Source: Fidelibacterota bacterium | GTDB taxonomy: Bacteria; Marinisomatota; Marinisomatia; Marinisomatales; UBA1611 | Length of the DNA: 6,953 nt | Reading direction: 5' to 3' | NCBI GenBank assembly: GCA_002718285.1 | Contig: PBAR01000009.1 | Coordinates: forward strand, 65,211 to 72,163 | Shown: piece by piece, positions 5,910 through 6,953 of the stretch | Layout of the letters: each line of letters starts with the position of its first letter | How positions within the stretch are numbered: position 1 is the first letter of the stretch | Program-made: the position numbers and the translations under genes | Notes under the pieces: model-generated | Database searches by the model: none | What the model saw: only the letters and a program-made list of their open reading frames with translations | Told to the model about the DNA's origin: nothing

Positions 5910-6904
5910 ATTTAGAATTAAGTTTTACAATATTAATTTTTTTACAAATTAATTTTAACTTTATTTTTTTTATTAATTTTAAAAAAATTTCATCATTAAT
6001 AAATATCTTTGACTATCCGAATGTTAGAAAAAAGCATGATCATCCAGTCCCTTTAATTGGGGGGACTTTAATTGCTTGTAATTTCATATTTATAACTTTG
6101 TATTTATATTTTTTTAATTCCTCTAATATTGAGTTTGATATAATTTTTTTTATTTTTGGTTATATTAGTTTTTTTTTTCTAGGTTTATACGATGATAAAT
6201 TATATTTAAATGCTTATCTAAAATTATTAATATCAATTTTAATTTTATTACCCATTGTATTTTTTGATTCTAATGTCCAATTAACAATTTTAAAATTTTC
6301 TTTTATAGACAACTATTTATCTTTAAATAATTTTAGTATTTTTATAACAATTTTATTTTTTTTATTATTTATTAATGCTTTTAATATGTTTGACGGTATA
6401 AATTGTCAAAATGGACTTTATTCTATTGTTTTAGTGTTGGTTTTATTATTTTCTTCAAATAAAAATTTTTTTTTATATGGATTATTAATGTCATTAATTA
6501 TTTTTACTTATTTTAATTTTAAAAATAAATTTTTTTTAGGAGATAGTGGAACACTTTCATTAAGCTTTTTATTTTCATATTTATTTATTATGTATTACAA
6601 TAAACAATATATTATCTTTTCTGACCAAGTTTATTTGTATATGTTTTTACCTGGTTTAGAATTAATGAGGTTGTATTTATTTAGATTAGTAAAAAAAAGA
6701 AATCCATTTAAACCAGATAGAAACCACCTTCATCATTTCTTTTTAGATCATTACGGATATAATAAAACTATAATTGCAATACTATCATTCATTATTATTC
6801 CAATTCTTTTAAGTTATTTTGTAGAGACATTGATATTAAATATTTTATCACTTTTAATATATTTGTATTTTATATTTTTTAGGTTTAAGGGTAGTTTTAA
6901 ATAA
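5906..6904 (+). CDS. WecA/MraY-family polyprenyl-phosphate sugar-1-phosphate transferase
   Basis: Integral membrane enzyme that transfers a HexNAc-1-phosphate from a UDP-sugar to undecaprenyl phosphate, the first step of glycan assembly on the inner face of the membrane. All family signatures are visible in 332 residues: DYPNVRKKHDHPVPLIGG (36-53), the catalytic/Mg-binding Asp pair GLYDD (93-97), NAFNMFDGINCQNG (157-170), FLGDSGT (210-216) and PFKPDRNHLHH (267-277), the C-terminal His motif for the nucleotide sugar. About ten or eleven hydrophobic segments surround them. The tail motif resembles WecA/TagO/WbpL enzymes more than MraY, so a surface-polysaccharide role is likelier than peptidoglycan. 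One oddity is Glu252 (LPGLE) where relatives usually have Asp. The start overlaps the upstream stop by 4 bp. Sugar specificity (GlcNAc, QuiNAc, FucNAc) cannot be read from the sequence. Confidence 0.93.
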   Translation: MNLELSFTILIFLQINFNFIFFINFKKISSLINIFDYPNVRKKHDHPVPLIGGTLIACNFIFITLYLYFFNSSNIEFDIIFFIFGYISFFFLGLYDDKLYLNAYLKLLISILILLPIVFFDSNVQLTILKFSFIDNYLSLNNFSIFITILFFLLFINAFNMFDGINCQNGLYSIVLVLVLLFSSNKNFFLYGLLMSLIIFTYFNFKNKFFLGDSGTLSLSFLFSYLFIMYYNKQYIIFSDQVYLYMFLPGLELMRLYLFRLVKKRNPFKPDRNHLHHFFLDHYGYNKTIIAILSFIIIPILLSYFVETLILNILSLLIYLYFIFFRFKGSFK

Positions 6905-6905
6905 A

Positions 6906-6910
6906 AAGGA
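6906..6910 (+). promoter_or_regulatory. Shine-Dalgarno site (AAGGA) before TTG 6917
   Basis: AAGGA, extended to AAAAGGA, ends 6 nt before TTG 6917. It is the one clear ribosome-binding site at a gene start in this window; the starts at 4247 (-), 4338, 5906 and 1618/1631 have none. It supports a gene beginning at the right edge. Confidence 0.5.
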
Positions 6911-6916
6911 ATTAGT

Positions 6917-6953
6917 TTGAAAAATTTAAATAAATTTTTTTATAAAAAAAAAA
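6917..6953 (+). CDS. Start of an unidentified downstream gene, 3'-partial
   Basis: A TTG start with well-placed AAGGA opens a frame reading (M)KNLNKFFYKKK up to the window edge, 12 nt after the preceding stop and in the same frame. The basic, hydrophilic beginning looks like a normal N-terminus, but 12 residues are too few to name a family. Close spacing suggests it belongs to the same operon as the WecA-like gene. The window ends inside an A run (6944-6953), so even the frame beyond is uncertain. Confidence 0.4.
   Translation, partial: MKNLNKFFYKKK

Noticed and set aside
4338..6904. Mobile element or phage membrane genes
   Set aside because: There is no transposase, integrase or terminal repeat; the motifs are squarely those of polysaccharide ligase and PNPT families.
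5906..6904. Assignment as MraY (peptidoglycan)
   Set aside because: The C-terminal PFKPDRNHLHH motif and the surrounding polysaccharide genes fit WecA/TagO/WbpL-type enzymes better.

Overview
This is a very AT-rich window (GC roughly one quarter by eye) holding part of a cell-surface polysaccharide (O-antigen-like or capsule-like) biosynthesis locus. The composition, Lys/Asn/Ile/Phe-rich proteins, tight gene packing, near absence of Shine-Dalgarno sites and TGA used as a stop suggest a streamlined Gram-negative bacterium. Marine SAR11/Pelagibacterales-type alphaproteobacteria are my best guess, but this is inferred from style and not from a marker gene.

Layout. Positions 1-1596 (+) carry the 3' part of a two-domain glycosyltransferase: a WcaI/WbuB-like GT4 domain followed by a WecG/TagA/CpsF (GT26) domain. 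Its reading frame is open to the left edge, so its true start lies outside the window. Next is a second glycosyltransferase (1631-2662, +). The only nearby ATG (1618) is thrown out of frame by a run of ten A, leaving a TTG as the in-frame start. It converges with, and overlaps by 29 bp, a minus-strand multi-spanning protein of the O-antigen ligase/polymerase (Wzy_C) superfamily (2634-4247). A 90-bp AT-rich divergent intergenic region separates that gene from a second, different O-antigen ligase-like protein (4338-5909, +). This one overlaps by ATGA with a WecA/MraY-type polyprenyl-phosphate sugar-1-phosphate transferase (5906-6904, +). A good ribosome-binding site and TTG at 6906-6919 open a further gene that runs off the right edge.

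How the genes fit together (inference from family knowledge). The WecA-like enzyme would load the first sugar-1-phosphate on undecaprenyl phosphate at the cytoplasmic face. The GT26 and GT4 domains and the second glycosyltransferase would extend the lipid-linked oligosaccharide. After flipping (no flippase is in this window), one Wzy_C protein could polymerise repeat units and the other could ligate the chain to its acceptor.

I see no mobile element, RNA gene or CRISPR. The most interesting points are the poly(A)-disrupted start of the second glycosyltransferase, the GT4-GT26 fusion, the side-by-side pair of unlike Wzy_C proteins, and an unusually long Cys-flanked loop in one of them.
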